Shown: positions 25,860 to 34,702 of the stretch, piece by piece
Layout: each line of letters starts with the position of its first letter
Position numbering within the stretch: the stretch's first letter is position 1
Source: Robiginitalea biformata HTCC2501
Lineage (GTDB): Bacteria; Bacteroidota; Bacteroidia; Flavobacteriales; Flavobacteriaceae
Reading direction: 5' to 3'
DNA: 64,000 nt
Assembly: GCF_000024125.1 (NCBI RefSeq)
Contig: NC_013222.1
Span: 434,001 to 498,000, forward strand
Notes under the pieces: generated by a model
What the model was told of the DNA's origin: nothing
Databases searched by the model: none
What the model saw: the letters and a program-made list of their open reading frames with translations, nothing else
Made by a program: the position numbers and the translations under genes

Positions 25860-27536
25860 TCAGTCGAGTAACTCGTCAAGAGGCTGGCCGGCCGCCCCGG
25901 GCAGCGGAGTGAGATTGAGCACACGGGTCAGTGTCGGGACAATATTGGCCGGATGCACCAGGCGGTCGGTGGAACCTTGTGGAATCCCCGCGCCAAACCA
26001 CAACAGCGGCACATGGGTGTCGAAGGCATATCCGGAACCATGGGTGGCTCCTCGAACTTCGGAGACGGCGATTCGATAATTCATAGTTGGCGCATAACCT
26101 GGTTCGTAGACGAGTAGCACATCCCCTGACCGGTTCGCATAAAATCCCTTCTGCAACATGGCCGGCAGTGGGGCTTTCATCGCTTTCTCTGCCAGGTCAG
26201 ATGCCGTCAGGGCATAGCGAACACCCGGTTGCTCAGCCATGAATGCAGCGGCGACCTGCTGGATTTCCGCAAGTGGAATTCCCTTTTCTTCTGCCAGTTT
26301 GCGGTTTAGATAGATCTGTTCGGTGCCAAACGATTCAATCCAATTAAAAGCGCCGTATCGAAGGGACAGATGGAACATCAGATCCTGACGGTATCTGGGA
26401 AGTACCGCCAACCCTGCAGGAAGACCCTGTTCCTGCGCCTGGGATACCACCGGATGGACGCCGTGATCAGAAGTCAGGAAGAGGAGGTACCGGCCCTGCC
26501 CGACCTCCTGGTCCAGCGCCTGGAGGAGTTTGGCAATATCCCGGTCGAGCCGCAGGTAGATATCTGCCATTTCCACCGATTGCGGGCCAAAAGTATGCCC
26601 TGCCACGTCGGGGGTTGAAAAACTGATCCCTAAAAAGTCGGGAATCGAATCCTTTCCGAGCTCCTCAGACCGCAGGGCCCTCAGGGCAAATTCCCTTACG
26701 AGTTCATTCCCGTAGGGCGTGGCCCAGAGGATGTTGTGATAGGGTTGCCCTTCCCCGTATTCACTGCGCATCGCAGCCAGGTCGTAGGGAAAAACCGGGG
26801 CATCCTTGCCCTTGAGGACCACCTCGTATGGGTTGTCGTCCGGGGCGCTGTTCTTGTAGGCCTCCATGGGAAGCAACGGGGTCCATGTCTGATGCATATA
26901 GTTTTCAGAAAGACCCGCTGCGTTGAAATCTTCCACCCAGGCAGGGAGCGCGTCCATGTAATAGGTGCTGGAAACAAAATAACCCGGACTGGTTTCCCAA
27001 TCGTGCCAGTACGCGGCATCCGCCTGGTGGCCCCCGGGCAGTATCGCCCCCCGATCCTTCAGGGAAATGCTGATAATCCGCGACTCCGGCCCCGCCCATT
27101 CGCGCAGACGGTCCGAAAGTGTGGGCGCCATCAACCGCGCTGGTGAACGGCCTTCTCCATTCGGCATCAGCGATCCGATAATTTGCACGGTGGTATCCCC
27201 TACGTTGTCAACTATTCGGCCCGCGTCCCGGTCGTACCATGAATTCCCGATAATCCCGTGGCCGGAAGGCGTGGTGCCCGTGTAAATGGAGGCATGACCC
27301 GCCGCGGTTACGGTAGGTATGTAGTCGTACTGCATATTCTCAAAGGAGTAACCTTCGCGGAGGAGTCGCAGAAAGCCCCCATCGCCGAAATTTTCACGGT
27401 ATTTTTCCAGATAATCAAATCGCATCTGATCCACCACCACGCCCACGACGAGTTTTGGGCGCAATGCCGCATCCGACTGTCCATAACCCACCGGGAAAGT
27501 CAGCAGCAACAGGAAAATGAGCCGGATGGATCCCAT
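25860..27536 (-). CDS. PafA-type alkaline phosphatase
   Basis: The 558-aa exported enzyme (signal peptide to about 19) belongs to the alkaline phosphatase superfamily. Metal ligand D36 is in VVVDQMRFDY, the Thr nucleophile region is PTVTAAGHASIYTG (74-87, probably T77), and the PafA-specific Lys and Arg are in LKDRGAILPGG (K160, R162). Later LTSDHGVHPV supplies an Asp-His pair. PafA hydrolyses a broad range of phosphomonoesters and is constitutive and not inhibited by phosphate in flavobacteria. An AraC regulator lies 106 bp upstream on the same strand. Confidence 0.9.
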   Translation of the reverse strand: MGSIRLIFLLLLTFPVGYGQSDAALRPKLVVGVVVDQMRFDYLEKYRENFGDGGFLRLLREGYSFENMQYDYIPTVTAAGHASIYTGTTPSGHGIIGNSWYDRDAGRIVDNVGDTTVQIIGSLMPNGEGRSPARLMAPTLSDRLREWAGPESRIISISLKDRGAILPGGHQADAAYWHDWETSPGYFVSSTYYMDALPAWVEDFNAAGLSENYMHQTWTPLLPMEAYKNSAPDDNPYEVVLKGKDAPVFPYDLAAMRSEYGEGQPYHNILWATPYGNELVREFALRALRSEELGKDSIPDFLGISFSTPDVAGHTFGPQSVEMADIYLRLDRDIAKLLQALDQEVGQGRYLLFLTSDHGVHPVVSQAQEQGLPAGLAVLPRYRQDLMFHLSLRYGAFNWIESFGTEQIYLNRKLAEEKGIPLAEIQQVAAAFMAEQPGVRYALTASDLAEKAMKAPLPAMLQKGFYANRSGDVLLVYEPGYAPTMNYRIAVSEVRGATHGSGYAFDTHVPLLWFGAGIPQGSTDRLVHPANIVPTLTRVLNLTPLPGAAGQPLDELLD

Positions 27537-27642
27537 GGTTTTTAGCTTAAACGATCTGTTCCGGGAAATTTACGCAATTTCCCCGGCAAACCGGTCTTTA
27601 GCCGTGCAAAACAGGTCGCCGAATCTAGGTGCGATTCATACG

Positions 27643-28671
27643 CTAATCCGAACCCGTCCGCCTGAGTTTGCTGATGAAATCGCTGGGGCTGAGGCCGTAT
27701 TGCTTTTTAAATATATTCGAGAAATAACTCCTGCTGTTAAAACCCACGGAATAAACCACCTCGCTGATGTTCATATCCGTCTTCCGCAACAGGTTGCGCG
27801 CCGTTTCCAGGCGTACGTGCCGCACGTAATCCGCCACGGTCCGGGTATAGAGGCTTTTAAACCCTTCCTGCAGTTTGTACTGGGAAAGCCCGGTGGCCTT
27901 CGACAGGGCAGGGAGCGAATAATCGCCGGCAACCTGCTCAGAAATTTGCCGTGCAATGTCCCGGACTATCATTAGTTCCCGGCTCAGGACCCGTACGTTA
28001 CCGTTTGTGCCGGCCATGGATTCTTCGTGGTCCATGATGTGGGCGGAGAGGATTTGGAGTATCAGGCCTTCTATCTGCATGATGCGGATCAGGCCCCGGG
28101 ATTCCAGGCTATACAATTTTTCCACCAGGGGGGCCAGGGCCAGGTTATACGATCCCTGGTAGGCAAACGCCTGCCGCCTTTCAACATCGTGGAACACGTC
28201 GTAGAGCCGCTGGTTTAAGGTTTCGACCACCTGCAGCCTGTTGCTGATGAATTTTTCGCGGTCGATGCGGATGGAGTTGATCTTCAACGGCACCCCCGCT
28301 GGAAATTCCCCCGTTTGAAACCCCTCGGCCGGACCGGTGACGATCACGGACTGGAATTGCTCGAATTTCCGGGTTTCGGATTCGTGCCCGAAACGGTGTT
28401 CGCTATGACCTTCCAGGCAATAGACAAAGTGGATCGGGTTATATCGTATGGTACAGATGCGAAATACGGTTGGCTGGTGAAAAACAATGTCGTAGTCAAA
28501 GACGCTGGCTCCCCATTCGAATTCCCGATAACGCAGGGATCCCCTGGCGTACTGGTTGTCTATATCCAGGACGTATTCGCCCCAGTAATCGGTCAGTTCC
28601 CCGCCCAGAACATTTTGCACCTGTGCAAAGTATTCGGAAATGGAATTTGCCTTGATAGAAATGGTCAACAT
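27643..28671 (-). CDS. AraC-family transcriptional regulator
   Basis: From the ATG at 28671 the protein has 342 aa. The C-terminal 100 residues are a double helix-turn-helix of the AraC type (LPALSKATGLSQYKLQEGF and NISEVVYSVGFNSRSYFSNIF), and the N-terminal 230 residues are a ligand-binding or dimerisation domain with no clear family. Its overall form resembles PchR-like regulators. It lies upstream of the pafA-like gene; a target relationship is possible but unproven. Confidence 0.88.
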   Translation of the reverse strand: MLTISIKANSISEYFAQVQNVLGGELTDYWGEYVLDIDNQYARGSLRYREFEWGASVFDYDIVFHQPTVFRICTIRYNPIHFVYCLEGHSEHRFGHESETRKFEQFQSVIVTGPAEGFQTGEFPAGVPLKINSIRIDREKFISNRLQVVETLNQRLYDVFHDVERRQAFAYQGSYNLALAPLVEKLYSLESRGLIRIMQIEGLILQILSAHIMDHEESMAGTNGNVRVLSRELMIVRDIARQISEQVAGDYSLPALSKATGLSQYKLQEGFKSLYTRTVADYVRHVRLETARNLLRKTDMNISEVVYSVGFNSRSYFSNIFKKQYGLSPSDFISKLRRTGSD

Positions 28672-28984
28672 GATCGGTTTCTGCTTTGGTCCCAGCCCGG
28701 GAAAACGGATAAAACTTAATCTCCCCAATGACCGGACGTATGCAATATTTACGCTTTCCCGCATCAAAACAGATGTTAAAACAATCTTATAAGATTACAA
28801 TTAGTTACCAAAAGCCCCGTAAATATTATGAATTCGCACTTGCAAACCCGTAGTGATTCCCCGGTAGCGATAGGAGTCTTCCGGGCCATCAATCCGGCAC
28901 ATTCCGACGAATTAGGATAATTTCTTCCCGAATTACATCAATCGAGGCACGGCTTTTGGGGTAATTTTGAAAAAAAAGAATCCT

Positions 28985-29272
28985 ATGACCTATGAGTTCT
29001 ATTCCGGTTTGATTGTCGGGATCATCAGCGGGGTTTGCCTGTTGATCCTGTTGCGGACCTTGTTCAGCCGCGCAAAGGCTACAGACAGGGCCTCAGAGTC
29101 CCCGGGACGCGACCGGGACCAACAGGTCCAGCCATTTATCCCGATGAACCATCGCCAAATAAACTATTTCCAGGGCGGGGAAGACGCTTCCGTATCGCGG
29201 ATCAAGGAAAAACTCCGGCAGTTTAAAATCCGCAATGGTTTCTATATGGAAGCGGATGAGTCCAATTGGTAG
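28985..29272 (+). CDS. Small single-helix membrane protein
   Basis: The ATG at 28985 gives 95 aa: an N-terminal membrane helix (about 6-24, GLIVGIISGVCLLILL) and a charged cytosolic tail with NHRQINYFQGGED and RIKEKLRQFKIRNGFYMEADESNW. A TTG 18 bp upstream would add six residues. A TAATTTTG -7-like element at 28962-28969 is very close to the start, so the leader is short. No family recognised. The unit ends at the hairpin at 29359. Confidence 0.65.
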   Translation: MTYEFYSGLIVGIISGVCLLILLRTLFSRAKATDRASESPGRDRDQQVQPFIPMNHRQINYFQGGEDASVSRIKEKLRQFKIRNGFYMEADESNW

Positions 29273-29354
29273 CGGGCCACGCTCCCTGCCCGGGATACCG
29301 GCAGCTACTGAGCCACCGGACAGCCGGGGCACAACGATTCACCAGATATAAAAT

Positions 29355-29386
29355 AAAAGCCCGCCATTTCTGGCGGGCATTTTTTA
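29355..29386. terminator. Bidirectional rho-independent terminator
   Basis: GCCCGCCA-TTTC-TGGCGGGC (29359-29378) is an 8-bp GC-rich hairpin with ATTTTTT after it on the plus strand and TTTTATTTTAT after it on the minus strand. It can end the 95-aa gene and any minus-strand transcript from the small frame at 29453-29530. Confidence 0.88.
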
Positions 29387-29452
29387 TGCATTTTATTTTC
29401 CGGCTTTCGCACGAATCGTTACGGATCGTACTGCCGGTATACATTCATTTTA

Positions 29453-29530
29453 TTACAATACCAATACGTAAAGGAGTAAAGAGGATAACCAGAGCAGGAA
29501 ATAAACGGCTGGCTTTTTTAACTGTTCCAT
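29453..29530 (-). CDS. Candidate 25-residue membrane miniprotein
   Basis: The frame runs from the ATG at 29528-29530 (reverse) to a TAA: MEQLKKPA followed by one hydrophobic helix with VYFLLWLSS and LLLYVLVL. A GGAGG sequence and a near-consensus -7 element lie within about 50 nt upstream, although the GGAGG is closer to another ATG whose frame stops after three codons. The terminator at 29359-29378 ends the unit. It resembles small single-helix membrane proteins in form only; a small RNA is the alternative. Confidence 0.4.
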   Translation of the reverse strand: MEQLKKPAVYFLLWLSSLLLYVLVL

Positions 29531-29661
29531 AGTTATTCTATCATTGGGTTCCTCCACAAATTATAAATCTTCGGCCGGCCGGGTTGTTGAAATCCGTTCA
29601 AAAGGTTGCACTATTCGATAAACGGTTCAATACCATGCCCGGGCGGGTCGATTCAGCCCAT

Positions 29662-29702
29662 AAAAAAAGAAGGAGCAGCACGCGACCGTTCCTTCTTTTT
29701 GT
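29662..29702. terminator. Bidirectional terminator-like hairpin
   Basis: AAAAAAGAAGGA and TCCTTCTTTTT form an inverted repeat with a 15-nt loop, giving T-runs on either strand. No nearby gene clearly needs it, apart from a possible short transcript to its right or left. The surrounding 29531-29890 holds no larger gene that I can support. Confidence 0.55.
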
Positions 29703-29890
29703 TGCCAGGCGGGCTGCCGGCCAGCCCGGCTTATGATTTTCCCCACTCAAAGCCTTGCCACACCGGTTTTCCAAACCTGGAGTCGCAAACTAATTCAAAT
29801 AAACCGCCTCCCTGATCGCTATTAAAACGGAAAACGGTTTTTTAAACCGGACAAGGCTTTTAGTGGAAGAATTCGTACCTTGTAGAGGTT

Positions 29891-30289
29891 ATGATGCGCC
29901 TTTTTGCCATATCCATGTCCGCCCTGATGCTCCTGCAAAGCTTCCATGTAACGGTATCGGACCTGGTGCAGCTCGACGAACTGCTTGAGCACGCGCAATA
30001 TCACCGGCAGCAATTCGGGGACAATTTTTTCGTATTCCTCTCCAAACACTATGGAGCTGAAAAAGAGGAGCACAGCCGGGAGCACCAGGAAGAGCAACCC
30101 CAGCACGAGCAATTGCCGTTCCAGCAATTGGCACACCTAAGCGGCGCGCACACCTTCATCCTTCGCAAACCTGCTTTTGAATTTGGCTGGCTTCCTGAAT
30201 CGCCCGCACAAAAACCGAATTTCCACTATATCCCACTGCGGTCTACCCCTTTCCAATCCGGGGTTTTCCAGCCACCGCGACAAGCTTAA
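29891..30289 (+). CDS. His-rich exported protein preceding the metal efflux genes
   Basis: The 132-aa protein has a signal-like N-terminus (MMRLFAISMSALMLLQSFHV) and a His, Glu and Gln-rich stretch (about 55-80: SKHYGAEKEEHSREHQEEQ). Small proteins like this commonly open heavy-metal RND operons in flavobacteria and may bind the metal in the periplasm. The gene lies 80 bp upstream of the cusA-like gene on the same strand. The role is inferred from context and composition. Confidence 0.75.
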   Translation: MMRLFAISMSALMLLQSFHVTVSDLVQLDELLEHAQYHRQQFGDNFFVFLSKHYGAEKEEHSREHQEEQPQHEQLPFQQLAHLSGAHTFILRKPAFEFGWLPESPAQKPNFHYIPLRSTPFQSGVFQPPRQA

Positions 30290-30369
30290 TCACATTTTTT
30301 CAAACCATTTGAAGACCGGACACCCACCAGGGTGGCCCCGGATATTTGTTTGATTCTCACCCTTGTGAT

Positions 30370-33300
30370 ATGCTCAACAACATCATTGATTTCAGTATTA
30401 AAAATAAATTCCTGGTCCTCTTGTTTACGGGCGCCCTGGCCGCTACCGGCCTGTACTCCCTGACACGGCTATCCGTGGGCGCCGTTCCGGACGTGACCAA
30501 CAACCAGGTGCAGGTGATTACCACTTCCCGCAATTTGTCTACTCAGGACATGGAGCGCTTTATCACCTATCCGGTGGAGCTCGAAATGGCCAACTTGCCA
30601 GGCGTTGAAGAAATACGATCCGTTTCCAAATTCGGGCTTTCCGTAGTTACCATCGTTTTTGAGGACCGTCTGGGCACCTACCTGCCCCGACAGCTGATCG
30701 CGGAAAAGCTCAATGCCGCCGCCGACCGGATTCCCGAGGGATTCGGGACACCCACGATGGGCCCCATCAGTACCGGATTAGGAGAAATATACCAGTACAT
30801 CCTGGATGTAGAACCCGAATTCAGGGACCGCTACACAGCTACAGAACTCCGGACGATCCAGGATTGGATCATCAAACGACAACTTTCGGGTATCCCCGGG
30901 GTGGTGGAGGTCAATACCTGGGGCGGAAACCTGAAGCAATACGAAGTTGCCGTCAATTCGGACCGGCTCATGGCCATGGGGGTAACGGTATCCGACCTGG
31001 TGGATGCCCTGGAGGGGAACAACGGGATCGCAGGGGGCAGTTACATTGAAAAAGGCAACCAGGCGTATTTTATCAGGGGGGAAGGCCTGATCGGTTCCCT
31101 GGAGGACATACGGAATACCGTCGTCAAAACTATCGACGGGATCCCGCTCTATGTTCGGGATGTTGCCCAGGTAGGCTTTGGGCGGGCGCCGCGATTCGGA
31201 GCGATTACCGGCAACGGGGAAGGCGAGAAGGTCCTCGGGCAGGTAATGATGCTCAAAGGGGCCAATTCCAAAGAGGTTATCCAGGCCGTCAAGGAACGGG
31301 TGGCCTCTATCTCCAGGTCGCTGCCAAAAGGGGTGTATATCAATGCCTTCCTAGACCGCAGCGAGCTCATCGCCCGCACTACGTCCACCGTAGTGGAAAA
31401 CCTGGTCCTGGGGTGCCTGATCGTCATTTTCGTCGTGGTCCTGTTGTTGGGGAATTTCCGGTCCGGGCTTATTGTCGCCTCGGTCATCCCCCTGTCCCTA
31501 TTATTCGGTATCTCCCTGATGCACCTATTCGGGGTGGATGCCAACCTGATGAGCCTGGGGGCCATTGATTTCGGCATCATTATCGACGGGGCCGTTATCA
31601 TTGTGGAATATATCGCCTATCGATTATCCAGGCGTTTACCCGGCAGCGCTGAGGGGGGTGGGGAACCGCTGAACATCCGGCGGGACAGAATCACGCGGGA
31701 AGGCGCTTCCAAAATGATGACTTCGGCGATTTTCGGACAATTGATCATCCTTATCGTATTTATACCTATCCTGGCATTGAGCGGGGTGGAAGGGAAAATG
31801 TTCCGTCCGATGGCCCTCGCTTTCAGCTTTACGCTGATCGGCGCTATAATCCTTTGCTTTACCTACGTCCCTGTTATGTCCTCCCTGATCCTCAAACCAG
31901 TGGACCCGGATCGCCGGACGTTCCCGAACCGGATGATGACGCGCCTGAAACACTGGTACGGCCGGGCTCTTGGCTGGGCTTTCCGGCGCAAGCGCATGGT
32001 TATCAGCGCGGCGGGCGCTTGCCTGTTGCTAGCACTTGGTTTATTCGCTATCATGGGCGCAGAATTCGTGCCCACCCTGGACGAAGGGGATTTTGTCATT
32101 CAACCCGTCCTGAAAACAGGTACCAGCCTCCAGAAAACCATCGAGACGACCACGCGAATTGAAAATATCCTGCTGGAGGAGTTCCCGGAAGTGGAGCAGG
32201 TTGTTACCCGGATTGGCGCGGCAGAAGTTCCCACTGATCCCATGAGTATGGAGGAAAGCGATGTGATCATTACCCTGAAACCCCGCAGCGAGTGGGTATC
32301 GGCCACCAGCAAGGATGGCCTGGCCGCCCGGTTCAAGGAGGCACTCGCAGTGATTCCCGGTCTGGAGGTGGAATTCACCCAGCCTATTGAAATGCGTTTT
32401 AATGAATTGATAACCGGGGTACGGGCGGATATTGCTGTCAAGGTGTTCGGGGAAGACCTGAATCAACTGGCCCGTCTGGGCGATCGCATCAAAACCCTGG
32501 CAGAGACGGTCCCCGGGGCTGCCGATATTGTCGTGGAAAAAATCGAAGGGCTCCCGCAATTGAACATCTCCTACGATCGGGAGCGCATTGCGCGATACGG
32601 TCTGAACATCCGGGAAATCAACCAAACGCTTTCGCTCGCCTATGCCGGCAGGCCCGTAGGCCAGGTTTACGAAGGCGAACGCCGATTCGACCTGGTCCTT
32701 CGCCTGGAGGAAGGCCATCGAGGCCGCCTGGAGGAAGTCGGGCAACTCTTTATCGACCTGCCCGGAGGCGGGAAGGTACCCTTATCCGAAGTCGCCCGGG
32801 TGGAATTGCAGGAAGGGGCTGCAAAAATCTCCCGGGATGACACCCGTCGGCGGATGGTGGTCGGGATCAATGTGCGAAACCGGGACCTGCAATCCGTGGT
32901 GGATGATATACGCGGGCTTGTAGAGGAGAAAATCGACCTCCCCCCCGGATATAGTATCACCTACGGCGGGCAGTTCGAAAACCTCCGCAGTGCCAAATCG
33001 CGTTTGGCTGTCGCCGTGCCCATTGCCCTGTTGCTTATTTTCATCATGCTCTATTTTGCCTTCGGGTCTGCTCAGGACGCACTGATGATCTTCTCGGCCA
33101 TCCCGTTGTCGGCAGTGGGCGGTGTATTCCTGCTCTGGCTACGCGGGATGCCTTTCAGCATCTCCGCCGGAGTGGGTTTTATCGCACTCTTCGGCATCGC
33201 CGTCCTCAACGGGATCGTTATGATAGAGCACTTTAAGGAATTAATGAAAAAAGGGGGTGAAAACCTGGAGGCCTTGATCCGGCGGGGCGCAACCGACCGG

Positions 33301-34701
33301 CTTCGGGCCGTTCTGCTGACAGCCTCTGCGGCTGCCCTCGGATTCCTGCCTATGGCTGTTTCAACCAATGCAGGTGCCGAGGTTCAAAGGCCGCTGGCAA
33401 CCGTGGTAATCGGCGGGCTGGTGAGTGCAACGCTATTGACGCTGATTGTCCTACCGGTACTCTACAGCCTGTTTTCCAGGAAAGACAAGAAGGTGGGATT
33501 CCCGCTTCCCCGCGGCGGGAAACTTCCGGGGGTGCTCATGCTACTGGTACTGTCCGGGCCCCTTCAGGCGCAGGACCTCGGGATATCCCTGGACAGTCTC
33601 CTGGCCCGGGCGGAAAAGAACAACAGCAGGCTCCGGGCGGCCGACCTGCGGCGGGAAACGGCAGAAGCCCTGAGGGGTACGGCGTTTACCCTGGATAAGG
33701 CGGAATTGTTCTACAGTCGCGACCAGAACAACCTGGCCAATGGCGTCCCCCTGGATGTAATCGGGATCCGGCAGCGCTTTGAATTCCCTACCGTTTACAC
33801 AGCCAAACGGAATGCCCTCCGCTATGAAGCGGCAATGGCAAACAATTCCTATGAATCTGAAAAACGGGACCTCTATCTTCAGATCAGCAGCCTGTACAAC
33901 AGCTATGTGATCGCACGTGAAAAGTTGCGCATTTACCGGCAACTCGACACCCTCTACTCCCGTTTCGCCCGGGCAGCGGACCGGCGGTTTGAGCTCGGGG
34001 CCACCAACTACCTGGAAAAAGTAACAGCCCGGTCCAAGCAGCAGCAGATCCGGTTGGAACTGCAGGCAGCCAGGACCCGCGCCAGCAAACTCGAGTCGGA
34101 AATCCGGCTTCAGGTGCAGGACGACAGCCTGCCGCCCCTGGAAGCCCCGCCGCCGATGGAACTGGTGGCCGCACCGCCGGATATATCCCAAATCCCAGAA
34201 ATCCGAAACTTCCAAAATCGGCTTGCCGCTCAAAAATACACCCGGAAACTTGAAGCAAACCGCCTGTTACCCGACCTGAGCGCAGAATACTTCCGGGGGA
34301 CCAACGAGGTGACGAAAAATGCCTTTGAGGGGTATTTGCTGGGAGTCAGTATCCCCGTATTCTTTGGGGGGCAGGCCTCCAGAATCCGTGCTGCCCGCCT
34401 GGCGGAATCGGCCATTATCGAGGATCAGAAAGCTTACTCCCTTGGGCTGGATACCAGGCAGGAGCAATTGCAGGAACAGCTGCAACAGGAACGTCAGGCT
34501 CTTTCTTACTATAAGGAAGAAGGCAACCAACTGGCAACTGCCATCATGGAGGCCGCTGAGGCCGGGTTCCACAATGGGGAAATCGATTTTTTCAGGTATA
34601 TCGAGAGCCTGGAAAACAGCTATGGGATCCGACTGGACTACCTGGACCAATTGGAATCCTATAACCAAAGCATTCTCAACATTAATTTTATCAAATACTG
34701 A
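30370..34701 (+). CDS. CusA/CzcA-type heavy-metal RND pump fused to a TolC-like outer membrane protein
   Basis: From the ATG at 30370 the product has 1443 aa. Residues 1-1035 are a full RND pump of the heavy-metal class, with 12 membrane helices, the proton-relay motif DFGIIIDGAVIIVEYI near 400 and VPTDPMSMEESDV near 625, a CzcA-like feature. After the last helix comes a second signal-peptide-like stretch (GVLMLLVLSGPLQAQ) and a TolC/CusC-type coiled-coil domain (about 1055-1443, LDSLLARAEKNNSRL to the end). Fused pumps of this kind are known in Bacteroidota. Metal specificity (Cu/Ag or Co/Zn/Cd) cannot be fixed. The adaptor gene starts 1 bp after the stop. Confidence 0.93.
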   Translation: MLNNIIDFSIKNKFLVLLFTGALAATGLYSLTRLSVGAVPDVTNNQVQVITTSRNLSTQDMERFITYPVELEMANLPGVEEIRSVSKFGLSVVTIVFEDRLGTYLPRQLIAEKLNAAADRIPEGFGTPTMGPISTGLGEIYQYILDVEPEFRDRYTATELRTIQDWIIKRQLSGIPGVVEVNTWGGNLKQYEVAVNSDRLMAMGVTVSDLVDALEGNNGIAGGSYIEKGNQAYFIRGEGLIGSLEDIRNTVVKTIDGIPLYVRDVAQVGFGRAPRFGAITGNGEGEKVLGQVMMLKGANSKEVIQAVKERVASISRSLPKGVYINAFLDRSELIARTTSTVVENLVLGCLIVIFVVVLLLGNFRSGLIVASVIPLSLLFGISLMHLFGVDANLMSLGAIDFGIIIDGAVIIVEYIAYRLSRRLPGSAEGGGEPLNIRRDRITREGASKMMTSAIFGQLIILIVFIPILALSGVEGKMFRPMALAFSFTLIGAIILCFTYVPVMSSLILKPVDPDRRTFPNRMMTRLKHWYGRALGWAFRRKRMVISAAGACLLLALGLFAIMGAEFVPTLDEGDFVIQPVLKTGTSLQKTIETTTRIENILLEEFPEVEQVVTRIGAAEVPTDPMSMEESDVIITLKPRSEWVSATSKDGLAARFKEALAVIPGLEVEFTQPIEMRFNELITGVRADIAVKVFGEDLNQLARLGDRIKTLAETVPGAADIVVEKIEGLPQLNISYDRERIARYGLNIREINQTLSLAYAGRPVGQVYEGERRFDLVLRLEEGHRGRLEEVGQLFIDLPGGGKVPLSEVARVELQEGAAKISRDDTRRRMVVGINVRNRDLQSVVDDIRGLVEEKIDLPPGYSITYGGQFENLRSAKSRLAVAVPIALLLIFIMLYFAFGSAQDALMIFSAIPLSAVGGVFLLWLRGMPFSISAGVGFIALFGIAVLNGIVMIEHFKELMKKGGENLEALIRRGATDRLRAVLLTASAAALGFLPMAVSTNAGAEVQRPLATVVIGGLVSATLLTLIVLPVLYSLFSRKDKKVGFPLPRGGKLPGVLMLLVLSGPLQAQDLGISLDSLLARAEKNNSRLRAADLRRETAEALRGTAFTLDKAELFYSRDQNNLANGVPLDVIGIRQRFEFPTVYTAKRNALRYEAAMANNSYESEKRDLYLQISSLYNSYVIAREKLRIYRQLDTLYSRFARAADRRFELGATNYLEKVTARSKQQQIRLELQAARTRASKLESEIRLQVQDDSLPPLEAPPPMELVAAPPDISQIPEIRNFQNRLAAQKYTRKLEANRLLPDLSAEYFRGTNEVTKNAFEGYLLGVSIPVFFGGQASRIRAARLAESAIIEDQKAYSLGLDTRQEQLQEQLQQERQALSYYKEEGNQLATAIMEAAEAGFHNGEIDFFRYIESLENSYGIRLDYLDQLESYNQSILNINFIKY

Positions 34702-34702
34702 T

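Noticed and set aside
28962..28969. TAATTTTG as a promoter for the 95-aa gene
   Set aside because: It fits the -7 consensus but has no TTG 19 nt upstream and leaves almost no leader, so it is not listed as a promoter.
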